Positions 18,167 through 29,137 of a stretch of DNA of 64,000 bases are shown piece by piece. The translations under genes were made by a program, and so were the position numbers. How positions within the stretch are numbered: position 1 is the first letter of the stretch; each line of letters starts with the position of its first letter. The notes below the pieces were generated by a model. That model was not told the DNA's origin and searched no databases. It saw only the letters and a program-made list of their open reading frames with translations. Origin of the DNA: Deltaproteobacteria bacterium YD0425bin51 (GTDB lineage: Bacteria; Desulfobacterota; Desulfobacteria; Desulfobacterales; YD0425bin51); the NCBI GenBank assembly GCA_002753225.1, contig PDZS01000017.1:20286-84285 (forward strand). Reading direction: 5' to 3'.

Positions 18167-19804
18167 TTAAAGTTTTATAACTTTATTTCTTCCTGTATTT
18201 TTTGCATCATATAAAGCCTTATCAGCCCTTATAAATAAAGATTCGCAGCTTTGATCTGATGGCTCTATCTGGCTTACTCCTATACTTATTGTAATTTTAA
18301 ATTCTTCTGCTTTATGAAAAAATTGAATCTGTTCAGCAGTAATACGAATTTTTTCAGCAACTAAAAAAGCATCTTCAATTTTTGTTTCTGGAAGTATTAT
18401 AACAAATTCTTCACCACCAAATCTTGCAAAGAAATCGCTTTTTCGAAGAACAGGCTTAATGCTTGCTATGATTTCTTTAATACATGTATCACCAACAGCA
18501 TGACCATATTTGTCATTTATTTTTTTAAAATGATCTATATCATATATTAAGAGTGAAAAAACATTATTGTATCTTAAATAACGTTGAAATTCTTCTTTTA
18601 GATGTCTGTCATAAGCCCTTCTATTATAAATAGCAGTTAGCGGATCAGTTAAAATTTCTCCTTCTAAAGCCTTTATTTTTTCATGGCTTTTAGCAATTTC
18701 TGACCTCATTAGCTTTACTTCTTCTTCTAAGATATGCAATTGTTTTTCAGAATCATTTTTACGAGTTACATCCTCATCTCTTTTTTTCTTAATAGCTTCT
18801 TCAATTATTGCAAGCCTTGATACCATAGAAGTTTTTAATTCAGCGAGGGTTTTGCTAAAATTAACGCTAGTCTTTAACTCCTCCATCTGCTCATGAATAG
18901 TGCTATTAAAATCATTATTTGAGGAAAAAGTATCTCTTGCACTTTCAAATGCGTTTAAAATATGGGTTTCAACTAGGGTGAACCGTTCTCCTATCTCTTT
19001 TATTGCAGCAGCAGCCTGCAGTCTATCTTCATTAACCCGGCTAATATAATCTTGTATTAAGAGAATGATATCTTTTCTGGTGGAAAGATAGTCATTTATA
19101 TTAGATACCCATCTTATCCGTTTTTCAATTTGATTGAGTTTGCCAAGTGTAAGATTATCTAAATTGAGCCTAAGACCCTCATATATTTCCTCAAAACCCT
19201 TTTTAAGCTGCTTTAAAAAATTGGTCTCTATCTGGTTTTTATTAGCACATTCATCTTCTGTTTTCTTTTTTCGTTTTAAGAAAGAAAAAACTCCTCCTTT
19301 TTCAGATCCAGAAGTCTTTTCCTCTATCTCTTCTTTTTCTACTTTTATATCTTCTCCCTTAAAAATAATATCTTTAAGGGTTTTTAAAGCAGTTTTTAAT
19401 TCTTCAACCTGCTCTTCTTCTTTTACTATTCTTCTAAATGCATCTATCTGAGCGTGAAAAGATTTATTTTCCTCAACACGAAGTAAATCGAGCATCATAA
19501 TAAGAGTGTTTTTATAGAAATTAGAAAGTTCTCCTATTTCTATAATTTGCTTTAACAGTTTTTCTCTCTTTTGAGGATCTTCTGCTCCAGTTTTAACTTC
19601 AACAGTTTTCTTAGGTTCTTCTATAGGAGTATGCTGAGTTGGCTCAGATTTTATAAAGCACTCTTTGATGTCTGGTCTGGACGATAAATGCGCATAGAGG
19701 GTATCTGAAGACAAGGGTTGTTTTTTAGATGAAATTTTTCTTAATTCATCAATAATTATTAAGGAGAATTTTTTTAAATTTTCATTTTCTTTTTGTTGGT
19801 TCAT
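18167..19804 (-). CDS. Diguanylate cyclase with long coiled-coil N-terminus
   Basis: 545 residues. The C-terminal GGDEF domain (about 385-545) has GGEEF at 463-467, with RKSD five residues upstream, matching the RxxD inhibitory site, so feedback inhibition by c-di-GMP is likely. Residues 1-380 are charged and helical (EEVKLMRSEIAKSHEKIKALEGE) with no transmembrane segment and no recognised sensory domain, so it appears cytosolic. The first gene of the minus-strand run; 35 bp separate it from pfp. Divergent from the FAH gene at 19976 across a 171-bp gap. Confidence 0.88.
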   Translation of the reverse strand: MNQQKENENLKKFSLIIIDELRKISSKKQPLSSDTLYAHLSSRPDIKECFIKSEPTQHTPIEEPKKTVEVKTGAEDPQKREKLLKQIIEIGELSNFYKNTLIMMLDLLRVEENKSFHAQIDAFRRIVKEEEQVEELKTALKTLKDIIFKGEDIKVEKEEIEEKTSGSEKGGVFSFLKRKKKTEDECANKNQIETNFLKQLKKGFEEIYEGLRLNLDNLTLGKLNQIEKRIRWVSNINDYLSTRKDIILLIQDYISRVNEDRLQAAAAIKEIGERFTLVETHILNAFESARDTFSSNNDFNSTIHEQMEELKTSVNFSKTLAELKTSMVSRLAIIEEAIKKKRDEDVTRKNDSEKQLHILEEEVKLMRSEIAKSHEKIKALEGEILTDPLTAIYNRRAYDRHLKEEFQRYLRYNNVFSLLIYDIDHFKKINDKYGHAVGDTCIKEIIASIKPVLRKSDFFARFGGEEFVIILPETKIEDAFLVAEKIRITAEQIQFFHKAEEFKITISIGVSQIEPSDQSCESLFIRADKALYDAKNTGRNKVIKL

Positions 19805-19884
19805 AGTTTTTATGATAACTGCCTATAGTGTTATATGTCAAGACCAATTTCCTACCTAATTTTATCATGGTAATTCAACAAGTT

Positions 19885-19913
19885 TTGACCTTGTTTTTAT
19901 TTTTAAATATTTA
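19885..19913 (+). promoter_or_regulatory. Possible sigma70 promoter for the signalling run
   Basis: TTGACC (19885-19890) and TATTTA (19908-19913) are 17 bp apart, in the 171-bp divergent gap upstream of the first gene of the 21-gene plus-strand run. The DNA is very AT-rich here, so chance -10 matches are common. Inferred only. Confidence 0.3.
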
Positions 19914-19975
19914 TATATTTTATCCATAATTCGTTTGGTTTATATTATTATAGCAAGAAAGGAAAAATTAAACAA

Positions 19976-20806
19976 ATGAGACTTATTAGATTTGGTGAAA
20001 ATGGAAAAGAAAGACCAGGAATTCTAAAAGATGATAATATTATTGATTTAAAAGAAATTTACCCTGATATTCCAGATATATGCGAATCTTTTTTCAGAGA
20101 AGGATGGTTTGAAAAAGTTAAAAATGTTAAAAACATTGGTAAAAAAATGAATGTCCATATTGCTTGCCCTATAAATAAACCTTCTAAAATCATATGCCTT
20201 GGGAAAAATTATTTGGAGCATGCAAAAGAAGGAGGATTTGACGTTTCTAAAAGTCCTTTGATTTTTTGTAAAGCAGGAAGTGCATTATCTGGGCCTTTTG
20301 ATCCAATCATTATGCCGCATACTAGCAGTCAGATTGATTGGGAGGTAGAGCTTGCTTTTATTATTTCAAAGGAAGGTAAAAGAATAAAAAAGGAAGAAGT
20401 TTTTAATTATATTGCTGGATTTTGCATAATGAATGATGTATCAGCAAGAGATGTTCAATTTGCTGATTCACAATGGTTTAGAGGTAAATCATTTGATACT
20501 TTCGCACCCCTTGGTCCTTCAATTGTAACATTAGATGAGATAGGAGATATAAACAATTTGAGGCTTATATGTATTGTTGATGGTGAAATTATGCAAGATG
20601 GAAATACAAAGGATATGATTTTTAATATAGAATCTATTGTTGAAAATATAAGTCAGGATATGACTCTCTTGCCTGGAGATGTTATTTCAACAGGAACTCC
20701 ATCTGGAGTTGGAATCTTTAGAAATCCGCCTATTGTTTTAAAGTCTGGAAATATAGTAGAATGCAGAATAGAAAAAATCGGTTCAATAATAAATGAGGTT
20801 AAATGA
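19976..20806 (+). CDS. Fumarylacetoacetate hydrolase (FAH) family protein
   Basis: 276 residues. The family core is clear: KIICLGKNYLEHAKEGG, FCKAGSALSGP, DWEVELAFIISKEGKRI (metal-binding Glu), NDVSARDVQF, GKSFDTFAPLGP and the C-terminal TGTPSGVGIF. Members hydrolyse or decarboxylate C-C bonds of beta-keto acids such as acylpyruvates; the exact substrate cannot be told. AAGGAAA precedes the ATG. Its TGA overlaps the next gene's ATG by 4 bp (ATGA), so a metabolic enzyme is translationally coupled to a periplasmic-binding sensor. It opens the 30.7-kb plus-strand run. Confidence 0.88.
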   Translation: MRLIRFGENGKERPGILKDDNIIDLKEIYPDIPDICESFFREGWFEKVKNVKNIGKKMNVHIACPINKPSKIICLGKNYLEHAKEGGFDVSKSPLIFCKAGSALSGPFDPIIMPHTSSQIDWEVELAFIISKEGKRIKKEEVFNYIAGFCIMNDVSARDVQFADSQWFRGKSFDTFAPLGPSIVTLDEIGDINNLRLICIVDGEIMQDGNTKDMIFNIESIVENISQDMTLLPGDVISTGTPSGVGIFRNPPIVLKSGNIVECRIEKIGSIINEVK

Positions 20807-21654
20807 GGCTATTTTTATATATATTTACCATATTAATAACTTTTTCTGATCTATTTGCAAAAGAGAGAATCGTATGGACAGCTTATGATTTTCCAACATA
20901 TACTTTTTTATATGGTGAAAATAAAGGTAAGGGCAAAAATGACGCAATAGTCAAATTGCTTATGGATAATATGCCTGAATATGAGCATATAATAATAGAT
21001 ATGTCTACATTAAGATTTATGCATGAAGCAAAGGCAAAAAAAAATATGTGCCGAAGTTTTTTTGCAAGAACTAAAGAACGGGAAGAAGTTGTTTATTTTT
21101 CAATACCTTCAATGGTTTATTTGGGCAATAGTATCATTTTCAGGCGTAACACTTATGAAGAATTAGGTCATCCTTCTATTATTTCTTTTGAAGAATTCAT
21201 GAAGAAAACTAAATATAGAGGAGCTGTTTTTGATAGATTTTATGGAACAAAGATAGATAATATTATTTTAAAATTTGGAATGATGCATAATATTCAAGTT
21301 AGATTTGGAGATGTATCAAATAATTTAAAAATGCTTATCTCAGGAAGAATTGATTACATAATTGAATTTCCTTCGGTTATAAATTATTTGTTAAAAAATT
21401 ATAGACTTAACATAGAAGATTTTATAAGCGTTCCTTTAAAAGAGAGTGAAAATATTGTAACATGTATTTCTTGTACAAAAAATGAATGGGGCAAAAATAT
21501 TATTTCACGTGTTAACGAAATATTGATACGGGAAATTCCTACAAAAAGATATCAGGATATAGTTCTTATGTGGTCAAATAAAAAAGAAGAAGATGAACTT
21601 ATAAAATATTATAACAGTGAAATTAAAAGCAATGTCGAAGTCCATAGTAAATAA
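20803..21654 (+). CDS. Periplasmic solute-binding protein, SBP_bac_3-like
   Basis: 283 residues with an N-terminal signal peptide ([19 protein letters not shown]) and a mature region starting [15 protein letters not shown], typical of extracellular solute-binding family 3 proteins used by deltaproteobacterial sensor systems. There is no ABC permease or ATPase nearby. Instead its end overlaps a membrane hybrid kinase by 23 bp, so it probably delivers a ligand signal to that kinase rather than transporting it. The ligand is unknown. Confidence 0.75.
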   Translation: MRLFLYIFTILITFSDLFAKERIVWTAYDFPTYTFLYGENKGKGKNDAIVKLLMDNMPEYEHIIIDMSTLRFMHEAKAKKNMCRSFFARTKEREEVVYFSIPSMVYLGNSIIFRRNTYEELGHPSIISFEEFMKKTKYRGAVFDRFYGTKIDNIILKFGMMHNIQVRFGDVSNNLKMLISGRIDYIIEFPSVINYLLKNYRLNIEDFISVPLKESENIVTCISCTKNEWGKNIISRVNEILIREIPTKRYQDIVLMWSNKKEEDELIKYYNSEIKSNVEVHSK

Positions 21655-24600
21655 ACTTTTAAAAGTGGTTTTTGGAGTCTATCTTGTAACAGTTATAATA
21701 GTTACATCATTACAGCTTGTTGTAGAATATTATAATGGGAAAAAAAATATTGAAGAAGATATAAAAAAATTATCAATAACTTTTGGACCTAGCATTTCCA
21801 CAGCTCTTTGGACATATGAGACCAAATATTTAAATTCTATTCTAAGGGGAATGATAGAAATTTCTTTTGTATCAGGTGTTCATATTAAAGATGATAAAGG
21901 CAAAACAATTGCTTTAATTGGAGCTGTTTTAGATGCCAATAACAATGTTTCTTTCTCTGAAAAAGATAAAGAAGAATTTTTATCAAAAAAGGGAATTTCT
22001 TTTTTTTCAAAACTATCTGGATATAGTTTTGCAATTAATCATGTTGATAAAGATATAGTCTGGAATCTTGGAACTGGTATAATCTATACTGATATAAATG
22101 TTATTTTAGAGAGGATAACAAATGGCTTTATAATGATTTTGATTAATTCAATAGCTGGAACAGCAGTTCTTTTAACTGTATTCTTTATATTCAGCACTAT
22201 AATTTTGAGACGTCCATTAACAGATTTTGTTGTTGCTGTAAGTAAAATAACTTATGAAAATCTGGAAGGAACAAATATTGTTATAGAGCAGAAAGAAACA
22301 AATGAACTAACGCTTCTTCAAAATGCTTTTAATGAGATGATTAAAAGGCTTTCAAATGCTATTTCTGAGCAGCGTAAAAGCGAAAAAGAGCTCATGAGTT
22401 ATAGAAATCAATTGGAGAAGTTAGTAGAAGAAAGAACCTCTGAATTAAAACTATCAAATTATAAGCTATATCAGGAGATAGGGGAACGCAACCGCATAGA
22501 AAAAGAACTTTGGGAGGCAAAAGAACTAGCAGAGGCTGCAACTCGTGCTAAAAGTGAGTTTTTAGCCAATATGAGTCATGAAATTCGCACTCCCATGAAT
22601 GCAATTGTTGGTTTGAGCCATTTATCTCTATCAACTGATCTTACTCCAAAACAAAGGGATTATCTTACTAAAATACAACTTTCAGGACAGATGCTCCTTG
22701 AAATTATAAATAGTATTCTTGATTTATCAAAAATTGAAGCAGGGGGACTAATCCTTGAATCTGCACCTTTTCATCTGGATGAAGTTATAGACAATATTCG
22801 TACAATGATATCAATGAAAGCTGAAGAAAAGGGGCTTGAAGTTATTGTAAGCATATCCCCTGATGTTCCGCTCTTCCTTATTGGTGACCCTTTAAGGATT
22901 GCACAGGTGCTATTAAATTTAGCTAATAATGCAGTTAAATTTACTGATAAAGGTGCAATATTTATTTCTATTAAATTAATATCTTTAGTAGATGACAAGG
23001 CAAAAATTTATTTTGCTGTCAAAGATAGTGGAATAGGTATAACATCTGAACAAAAATCTTTGTTATTTCAATCATTTACCCAAGCAGATGGATCTATAAC
23101 AAGGCGATATGGAGGAACAGGACTTGGGCTTGCTATTGCTAAAAAATTGGTTGAGCTTATGGGGGGAGAGATCCAAGTAGAAAGTGTTCCTGGCAAAGGT
23201 AGCACTTTTAGTTTTACTTCATTATTCAGTCTTCATAAGGAATTGGATATAAAATTATTATTATCAACCTTAAAACTACCTCATTTAAAAATATTAGTTG
23301 CAGATGATACTAAAGTAAGCAGATGTATTTTAGAAGACCTTTTGGCTGAAATGTCTTTTGAAGTAAAATCTGTTGAATCTGGTATTTGTGCTATATCTGA
23401 GTTAGAACGCGTTTTTGATGAAAAAGATTCTCCATATGATCTTTTAATTTTGGATTGGAAAATGCCGGAAATGGATGGTGTTGAAACAATACAACAAATA
23501 AGGATGAGTTCTAAAATTGAGATTATACCTAAAATTTTCATGATTACAGGTTATGAACTTGAGGATGTAATGCATATATCAAAAGAGTTAGATATTTCAG
23601 CTTTTTTATTTAAACCAGTAACCATGTCAACAATATTAGACACTATAAATAGTGTTTTTGGCTCTGTCAAAGATCAAAGGCTTCTTTTACCTATGACAAA
23701 AAATAGAGCTTACTTTCCTTTGAAATCACTTAGGGGAAATAAAGTTTTATTAGTTGAAGATAATACAATGAATCAACAGGTTGCACGTGAAATTATGGAG
23801 GCAGCAGATTTAGAAGTAGATATTTCTGTAAACGGGAAGGAAGCAATATCTAAGTTGTTTACCAATAATTATGACGCTATCTTAATGGATATTCAGATGC
23901 CAGAAATGGGAGGTATTGAAGCAACTCAGCTAATTCGTTCTAAATTGAATTTAACTGATATCCCAATAATTGCCGTAACTGCCCATGCTTTAGATAGTGA
24001 ACGGGAGAGTTGTATAGCTTCTGGTATGAACGATCATATTGCCAAACCTTTTATTCCGCATGATCTAATTAAAATGCTCTCAAAATGGATAAAGCCTAAA
24101 ACACAAGAAAGCAATGGTAAATCCCAAATTGTACTTAAGCAGACTAAATTATCTGATGATATACCAACTGATTATTTTTATTCAATACCAGGTATGGATA
24201 TTGAAACTGCTTTTAATCGTTTGATGGGAAATAAAAAGCTTCTTAGAACTTTACTAATTGATTTATCAAAAGATTTTCACGATGTTGTTGAAAAAATTAG
24301 ATATGACCTTGAAAATAAGGATTGGAAAAGTGCTAGGTTAAAGGCTCATTCTTTAAAAAGTTCATCAGGAGTTGTTGCATTAAACTTATTGTCTTCAAAT
24401 GCTTCTAGGTTAGAGATGGCTATAATTAATAAGGATTTAGAAAAAATAGAAATGGAATTTATTAACATAGATAAAATTCTTGTCCCATTAATTTCTGCTA
24501 TATCACAAATTAAAATGAAAAATATTGATAATAAAGAAAATTTAACTATAAACAGCTCAAAACAGGTTGACATAAATAGAGTTTTGCTACAAATAGAAGA

Positions 24601-24799
24601 ATTAAATATTCTTTTAAAAAAAAATGATATGGAGGCTATATCAGAATTTAAGAAAATTAGAGAAATTTTGTTGAATTTAGGATATGAAGACCAAATTAAA
24701 ACAATGGAAATTAGTTTTGATAACCTTAATTTTAAGGAATGTCATAAAATTTTGGAAATTATAGCAGAGAAAATTAAAAAAAATGAAGAAAAGACATAA
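21632..24799 (+). CDS. Membrane hybrid histidine kinase: HAMP-HisKA-HATPase-REC-REC-HPt
   Basis: 1055 residues from ATG 21632 (an in-frame GTG at 21617 is less likely). TM1 is at about 10-32 and TM2 near 165-192, with a periplasmic sensor between, then HAMP and coiled coil. HisKA has the phosphoacceptor His316 in [12 protein letters not shown]. The HATPase has [12 protein letters not shown]. Two receivers follow: LKILVADDT with Asp in [12 protein letters not shown], and KVLLVEDNT with Asp in [10 protein letters not shown]. HPt follows with His in [11 protein letters not shown] (about 905). A final stretch of about 90 residues ([14 protein letters not shown]) is a divergent relative of the tail on the other hybrid kinases here. 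It is likely the partner of the upstream binding protein. Confidence 0.9.
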   Translation: MSKSIVNKLLKVVFGVYLVTVIIVTSLQLVVEYYNGKKNIEEDIKKLSITFGPSISTALWTYETKYLNSILRGMIEISFVSGVHIKDDKGKTIALIGAVLDANNNVSFSEKDKEEFLSKKGISFFSKLSGYSFAINHVDKDIVWNLGTGIIYTDINVILERITNGFIMILINSIAGTAVLLTVFFIFSTIILRRPLTDFVVAVSKITYENLEGTNIVIEQKETNELTLLQNAFNEMIKRLSNAISEQRKSEKELMSYRNQLEKLVEERTSELKLSNYKLYQEIGERNRIEKELWEAKELAEAATRAKSEFLANMSHEIRTPMNAIVGLSHLSLSTDLTPKQRDYLTKIQLSGQMLLEIINSILDLSKIEAGGLILESAPFHLDEVIDNIRTMISMKAEEKGLEVIVSISPDVPLFLIGDPLRIAQVLLNLANNAVKFTDKGAIFISIKLISLVDDKAKIYFAVKDSGIGITSEQKSLLFQSFTQADGSITRRYGGTGLGLAIAKKLVELMGGEIQVESVPGKGSTFSFTSLFSLHKELDIKLLLSTLKLPHLKILVADDTKVSRCILEDLLAEMSFEVKSVESGICAISELERVFDEKDSPYDLLILDWKMPEMDGVETIQQIRMSSKIEIIPKIFMITGYELEDVMHISKELDISAFLFKPVTMSTILDTINSVFGSVKDQRLLLPMTKNRAYFPLKSLRGNKVLLVEDNTMNQQVAREIMEAADLEVDISVNGKEAISKLFTNNYDAILMDIQMPEMGGIEATQLIRSKLNLTDIPIIAVTAHALDSERESCIASGMNDHIAKPFIPHDLIKMLSKWIKPKTQESNGKSQIVLKQTKLSDDIPTDYFYSIPGMDIETAFNRLMGNKKLLRTLLIDLSKDFHDVVEKIRYDLENKDWKSARLKAHSLKSSSGVVALNLLSSNASRLEMAIINKDLEKIEMEFINIDKILVPLISAISQIKMKNIDNKENLTINSSKQVDINRVLLQIEELNILLKKNDMEAISEFKKIREILLNLGYEDQIKTMEISFDNLNFKECHKILEIIAEKIKKNEEKT

Positions 24800-25688
24800 A
24801 ATTTTAATCGTAGATGATACTCCATCAAATATTAAAATTCTAAGTGAACTCCTTTCAGAAGACTATAAAATATTTTTTGCAACAAATGGTGAAGATGCAG
24901 TTTCTATTGCTCAATCTGAATTACCTGATTTAATTCTTTTGGACATAATAATGCCAGGTATGGATGGTTATGAAGTTTGCAGGATACTTAAAAAAGAGGA
25001 CTCTAGAACATGCCGTATTCCTGTTATCTTTATCACTTCATTATCACAGCAGGAAGATGAAAAAAAGGGCTTAGAAGTTGGTGCTATTGATTATGTTATT
25101 AAACCATTTAGCCTGCCCATTGTAAAAATAAGAGTAAAAAATCATTTAGATCTTAAAGAATATAATGACTTTCTTGAAGATTTATCAATGAGGGATGGTT
25201 TAACAGGTATTCATAATAGGCGCAGATTCAATGACTATTTAAAACAAGAATGGCGAAGAGCTTTAAGAAGTAAAAGGCCAGTTGCAATTATAATGATTGA
25301 TATAGATTTGTTTAAGCAATATAACGATACTTACGGCCATTTAGAAGGAGATGACTGCTTAAGAAGGGTCGCAGAAGCTATGAATTCATGCTTAAAGAGA
25401 GCATCAGATATGATAGCCAGATATGGCGGTGAAGAATTTGCATGTATATTGCCAGAAACAGATGTAAATGGAGCTTTTAGTGTTGCAGAAAGCTTAAGGC
25501 AAAAGGTCTTTGGTCTTTCTATTCCCCATATATCTTCAACAGTTTCTAAATTTGTAACAATAAGTTCTGGAGTTTCAGCAAAAGTGCCTACTCTTAATAT
25601 ATTTCCGGAAGATATCATAAAAAAAGCAGATAATCTGCTTTATGAGGCTAAAAGATCAGGAAGAAATTGTATTAAATATAGTGATTAA
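24783..25688 (+). CDS. PleD-like response regulator: REC-GGDEF diguanylate cyclase
   Basis: 301 residues. A receiver ([10 protein letters not shown], phospho-Asp54 in [15 protein letters not shown]-like VIKPFS) is joined to a GGDEF domain with GGEEF at 215-219 and RASD at the same spacing as PleD's RxxD inhibitory site. It should make c-di-GMP when phosphorylated and be product-inhibited. It overlaps the upstream hybrid kinase by 17 bp, so that kinase is the likely phosphodonor. The next gene encodes the opposing HD-GYP enzyme. Confidence 0.93.
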   Translation: MKKRHKILIVDDTPSNIKILSELLSEDYKIFFATNGEDAVSIAQSELPDLILLDIIMPGMDGYEVCRILKKEDSRTCRIPVIFITSLSQQEDEKKGLEVGAIDYVIKPFSLPIVKIRVKNHLDLKEYNDFLEDLSMRDGLTGIHNRRRFNDYLKQEWRRALRSKRPVAIIMIDIDLFKQYNDTYGHLEGDDCLRRVAEAMNSCLKRASDMIARYGGEEFACILPETDVNGAFSVAESLRQKVFGLSIPHISSTVSKFVTISSGVSAKVPTLNIFPEDIIKKADNLLYEAKRSGRNCIKYSD

Positions 25689-25728
25689 AGGCTAACTAAT
25701 AATTTAAAAAACAGTGAGGTGAAAAAAA

Positions 25729-26823
25729 ATGGCAGATTCATCTAATTTTACAGTAATGGTAGTTGATGATACAGAAGCTAATATTGATGTTTTGGTTAAC
25801 ACTTTGGAAGATATTTATGATGTCAAGGTGGCAATGGATGGAGAGACTGCTTTAGCTGATATCATTGATGAACCTCCAGATCTGATCCTTTTAGATATTA
25901 TGATGCCGGGAATGGATGGTTATGAAGTATGCCAAAAGCTGAAATCCAATGAAGTTACCAAGAATATCCCTGTTATCTTCCTTACTGCCATGACTGAAGA
26001 AAAGGATGAAGCCAAAGGACTCTCTCTTGGCGCTGTTGACTATGTTACTAAACCTTTCAGTCCAGAGCTGGTCAAGGCAAGAGTAAAAAATCAATTGGAG
26101 CTTAAGCGTCACAGGGATCATTTGGAGGAATTGGTTCAAGAAAGGACAAAAGAGCTAGCTCTTACTCAGGAGGTGACCATTTACAGCCTTGCATCCCTAG
26201 CTGAGACTAGGGATCCTGAAACTGGCGGACATATACTCCGAACTCAACGTTATGTTAAGGTACTTGCTGAGCAATTGAAAAATCATCCCCGTTTCAAAAA
26301 GTTTCTAGATGACAGGACAATTGATCTTTTATTTAAATCAGCGCCCTTGCACGATATCGGTAAGGTTGGTGTTCCTGATCATATCCTTATGAAACCTGGC
26401 AAACTTACAAACGAAGAATTTGAGGAAATGAAAAAGCACACCACATATGGACGGGATGCTCTACGAGTTGCTGAAGTCAAATTGGGCAGCAATTCATTCA
26501 TGAGATACGCTCGAGAAATAGCTTACACTCATCAGGAGAAATGGGACGGGTCAGGGTATCCTGATGGCTTGAAAGGTGAAGACATTCCTATTGCTGGAAG
26601 ATTGATGGCTATTGCTGATGTTTATGACGCTTTGATAAGCAAAAGAGTCTATAAGCCGCCTTTTCCTCATCAAAAGGCTATAACTATAATTAAGGAAGGA
26701 AAAGGAAAGCATTTTGATCCTGATATGGTAGATGCTTTTTTAGCCATTGAAAATGAAATACGACTAATTGCTATAGAATTAGCTGATTCTGAAGAAGAAA
26801 GGTCAATTTTAGCATCATCATGA
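25729..26823 (+). CDS. RpfG-like response regulator: REC-HD-GYP c-di-GMP phosphodiesterase
   Basis: 364 residues. Receiver with phospho-Asp56 (LLDIMMPGMDG), then HD-GYP: LHDIGKVG (His208, Asp209) and the diagnostic DGSGYPDGLKGEDIP, with RLMAIADVYDAL following. Such enzymes hydrolyse c-di-GMP to pGpG/GMP. It shares its receiver type with five kinases and regulators in this run. AGGTG precedes the ATG. Its stop overlaps the next ATG by 4 bp (ATGA). Confidence 0.93.
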   Translation: MADSSNFTVMVVDDTEANIDVLVNTLEDIYDVKVAMDGETALADIIDEPPDLILLDIMMPGMDGYEVCQKLKSNEVTKNIPVIFLTAMTEEKDEAKGLSLGAVDYVTKPFSPELVKARVKNQLELKRHRDHLEELVQERTKELALTQEVTIYSLASLAETRDPETGGHILRTQRYVKVLAEQLKNHPRFKKFLDDRTIDLLFKSAPLHDIGKVGVPDHILMKPGKLTNEEFEEMKKHTTYGRDALRVAEVKLGSNSFMRYAREIAYTHQEKWDGSGYPDGLKGEDIPIAGRLMAIADVYDALISKRVYKPPFPHQKAITIIKEGKGKHFDPDMVDAFLAIENEIRLIAIELADSEEERSILASS

Positions 26824-28679
26824 AAGATTTAATTAAAAATAATATTCTTATCGTGGATGATACAGAAGCAAATATTGATGTCCTGGTTGAGACATTGGGT
26901 GATGAATATGATGTGAGCGTTGCTATGGACGGAGAAAGTGCTATTGAAGAAGTTAACTCAAATCCTCCTGATTTAATTTTGCTTGACATAATGATGCCTG
27001 GTATTGACGGATACGAAGTCTGTCGGCGCCTTAAAGCAGATGCAAAAAATAGAGAGATCCCTGTTATTTTTATAACAGCTTTGGGTCAGGTTGAAGATGA
27101 GACTCGAGGACTTAAACTCGGAGCTGTAGATTATGTTACGAAACCAATAAGTCCTCCTATTGTAAAAGCACGGATTGAAAATCATCTTGAATTAAAAAAA
27201 GCCAGAGATGATTTAAAAAAACAAAACGAAATTTTACAAGAAAATGTTCGCTTAAGAGATGATATGGAACGCATTAGCCGTCATGACCTTAAGACTCCTT
27301 TAAACAGCATTATTTCCTTACCGCAAATATTAATGCAGGATAGAAGCCTTGCTAAAGAGCACATTGAAATGCTAAAAGCAATTGAAAAATCAGGATATAC
27401 TATACTCAATATGATTAATTTATCCCTTGATCTTTTTAAAATGGAAAAAGGAACATATCAGTTGAATCCAATCGGAATAGATCTTTTGAGTGTTATAAAT
27501 AAAATTATTTTTGATCTCAGGAGTATATCTGAGGCTAAGGGAATTAAATTTAACGTTTCAATTAATGAAGAAACTTTCGGTATATTAGGAGAAGAACTCC
27601 TTTGCTATTCGATGTTTGCAAATTTAATCAAAAATGGAGTAGAAGCATCCCCTTCAAATGGAATATTAACTATCGCCTTATCCAAGGAAGGAATAGGTGA
27701 TGCAATTATTTCTATTCACAACTATGGTGTAGTACCTGAAGGTATTCGCTGCAGCTTTTTTGAAAAATATTCAACTTCAGGGAAAAAAAGCGGAACTGGT
27801 CTTGGTACATATTCAGCTAAACTTATGGCTGAAACTCTGGGTGGAACTATTTCAATGTTTACAAGCGAAAATGATGGCACAACTATTACTGTGAAACTTA
27901 AGCAGGCTGAAATAGATAACATTTCCATTTTATCATCTACCGATACATCAAATAATCAGAATGTCAAATCTGATATGGAACAATTACCTTCTTTAAAAAT
28001 TTTAATTGTTGATGATGATGAATATAACAGAATTATTTTAGCAAGATATTTGAATTATCCTAAACTCAATATAGAAGTTGCAGGTAATGGTAAATATGCA
28101 GTTGAAATGTTTCAGGAAAGAAATTTTGATATTATATTTTTAGATATGGAAATGCCTGTTATGAATGGTATAGATGCAGCCTGTCTGATTAGAAAATTGG
28201 AAAGCGAAAAGTCTATTAAAGGAAAAAAAACTATTCTGGTTGCGCTTTCAGGCCATGATGATGCAGAAACATGTGAAAAATGCTTAAAATCAGGATTTGA
28301 TGCATATCTTTCAAAGCCTGTAAGTAACAAAAAATTGCGTGAAACATTACTCCGGTTTTTTTCTAACAAATTGGATATTATTGATGTTGAAGTTGATTCA
28401 GACTTACAGGACTTAATCCCATCTTTTCTGAGTGATAAAAAAGGAGAATTGGAAACTATATTTGAACTGCTTAACAAAAATGACTATGATCGTATTCAGA
28501 AAGTGGGACACAAACTAAAAGGAGGGTTTAATATGTATGGATTTACAAGACTTGGGGCAATCAGTTCTGCCATTGAAGAAGCGGCTAAACAAAAGGATTA
28601 TGATAAAATTAAAAATAATATCGAGTTTTTGACTGCATGTTTTCAAAATATACGAGTTAAATATGTTAACATGGATTAA
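26820..28679 (+). CDS. Soluble kinase: REC-HisKA-HATPase-REC-HPt
   Basis: 619 residues, no transmembrane segment. The N-terminal receiver (Asp56) leads through a charged helix (KARDDLKKQNEILQENVRLRDD) to HisKA with His155 in RHDLKTPLNS. HATPase has ANLIKNGVEASP (N box) and GTGLGTYSAK (G box). A second receiver (LIVDDDEYNR, Asp in FLDMEMPVMNG) and an HPt (VGHKLKGGFNMYG) close the protein, so it can pass phosphate along a full internal relay. A phosphorylatable receiver at the N-terminus probably gates the kinase. Followed 1 bp later by a 28-bp palindrome. Confidence 0.9.
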   Translation: MKDLIKNNILIVDDTEANIDVLVETLGDEYDVSVAMDGESAIEEVNSNPPDLILLDIMMPGIDGYEVCRRLKADAKNREIPVIFITALGQVEDETRGLKLGAVDYVTKPISPPIVKARIENHLELKKARDDLKKQNEILQENVRLRDDMERISRHDLKTPLNSIISLPQILMQDRSLAKEHIEMLKAIEKSGYTILNMINLSLDLFKMEKGTYQLNPIGIDLLSVINKIIFDLRSISEAKGIKFNVSINEETFGILGEELLCYSMFANLIKNGVEASPSNGILTIALSKEGIGDAIISIHNYGVVPEGIRCSFFEKYSTSGKKSGTGLGTYSAKLMAETLGGTISMFTSENDGTTITVKLKQAEIDNISILSSTDTSNNQNVKSDMEQLPSLKILIVDDDEYNRIILARYLNYPKLNIEVAGNGKYAVEMFQERNFDIIFLDMEMPVMNGIDAACLIRKLESEKSIKGKKTILVALSGHDDAETCEKCLKSGFDAYLSKPVSNKKLRETLLRFFSNKLDIIDVEVDSDLQDLIPSFLSDKKGELETIFELLNKNDYDRIQKVGHKLKGGFNMYGFTRLGAISSAIEEAAKQKDYDKIKNNIEFLTACFQNIRVKYVNMD

Positions 28680-28680
28680 T

Positions 28681-28708
28681 GTAGAGACGCACGGCCGTGC
28701 GTCTCTAC
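28681..28708. repeat. 28-bp perfect palindrome, copy 2
   Basis: Identical to 12977-13004. It starts one base after the stop of the kinase gene and ends 7 bp before the ribosome-binding site (AAAAGGAGA, 28715-28723) of the next receiver gene. In RNA it would form a 14-bp stem between two cistrons of the signalling run, a possible processing or stability site (inferred). Confidence 0.9.
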
Positions 28709-28729
28709 TGCTTGAAAAGGAGATTTCCT

Positions 28730-29104
28730 ATGGAAAATTTAAAAAAAATAATGCTTGTTGATGACGATACAGCAATTACTTCTTTACTTAAAAACAAACT
28801 TGAAAAAACAGGTAAATTTAAAGTGGTGTTTACAAACGAAGGAGAACAAGCTTTGAATTTGGCACGAAAAGAAAAACCAAACTTGATAATATGTGATATT
28901 GATATGCCAGATATTCCTGGCGGGGATGTAGCAAGGGAAATATTCGAAACAGCAGATACTAAAAATATCCCTTTACTGTTTCTTTCTTCACTGATCAGTC
29001 CATCAGATTCAGTAAATGGAATGGTTGGTAAACAACATATGATGTCAAAGTCTTCTAAATTTAGTGCATTGCTTACAAAAATCGAATCTATGCTGAATGA
29101 ATAA
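28730..29104 (+). CDS. Stand-alone receiver domain (CheY/Spo0F-like)
   Basis: 124 residues, one receiver: IMLVDDDTA, phospho-Asp in ICDIDMPDIPGG, conserved Ser in LFLSS and Lys in MMSKSSK. The start is ATG 28730, with AAAAGGAGA 6 bp upstream; the GTG at 28697 falls inside the palindrome and is rejected. A lone receiver next to a stressosome module could be the phosphate shuttle between the kinases and that module (inferred). Confidence 0.85.
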   Translation: MENLKKIMLVDDDTAITSLLKNKLEKTGKFKVVFTNEGEQALNLARKEKPNLIICDIDMPDIPGGDVAREIFETADTKNIPLLFLSSLISPSDSVNGMVGKQHMMSKSSKFSALLTKIESMLNE

Positions 29105-29137
29105 TCCATAAATTTAACAGAATAAGGAATTTATATA

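Noticed and set aside
20803..21654. Binding protein as part of an ABC transporter
   Set aside because: No permease or ATPase genes nearby; it overlaps a kinase.
28112..28477. 121-codon minus-strand open frame
   Set aside because: Antisense shadow of the kinase receiver at 26820-28679.
28681..28708. Palindrome copy as an intrinsic terminator
   Set aside because: No U tract follows on either strand and co-directional genes flank it.
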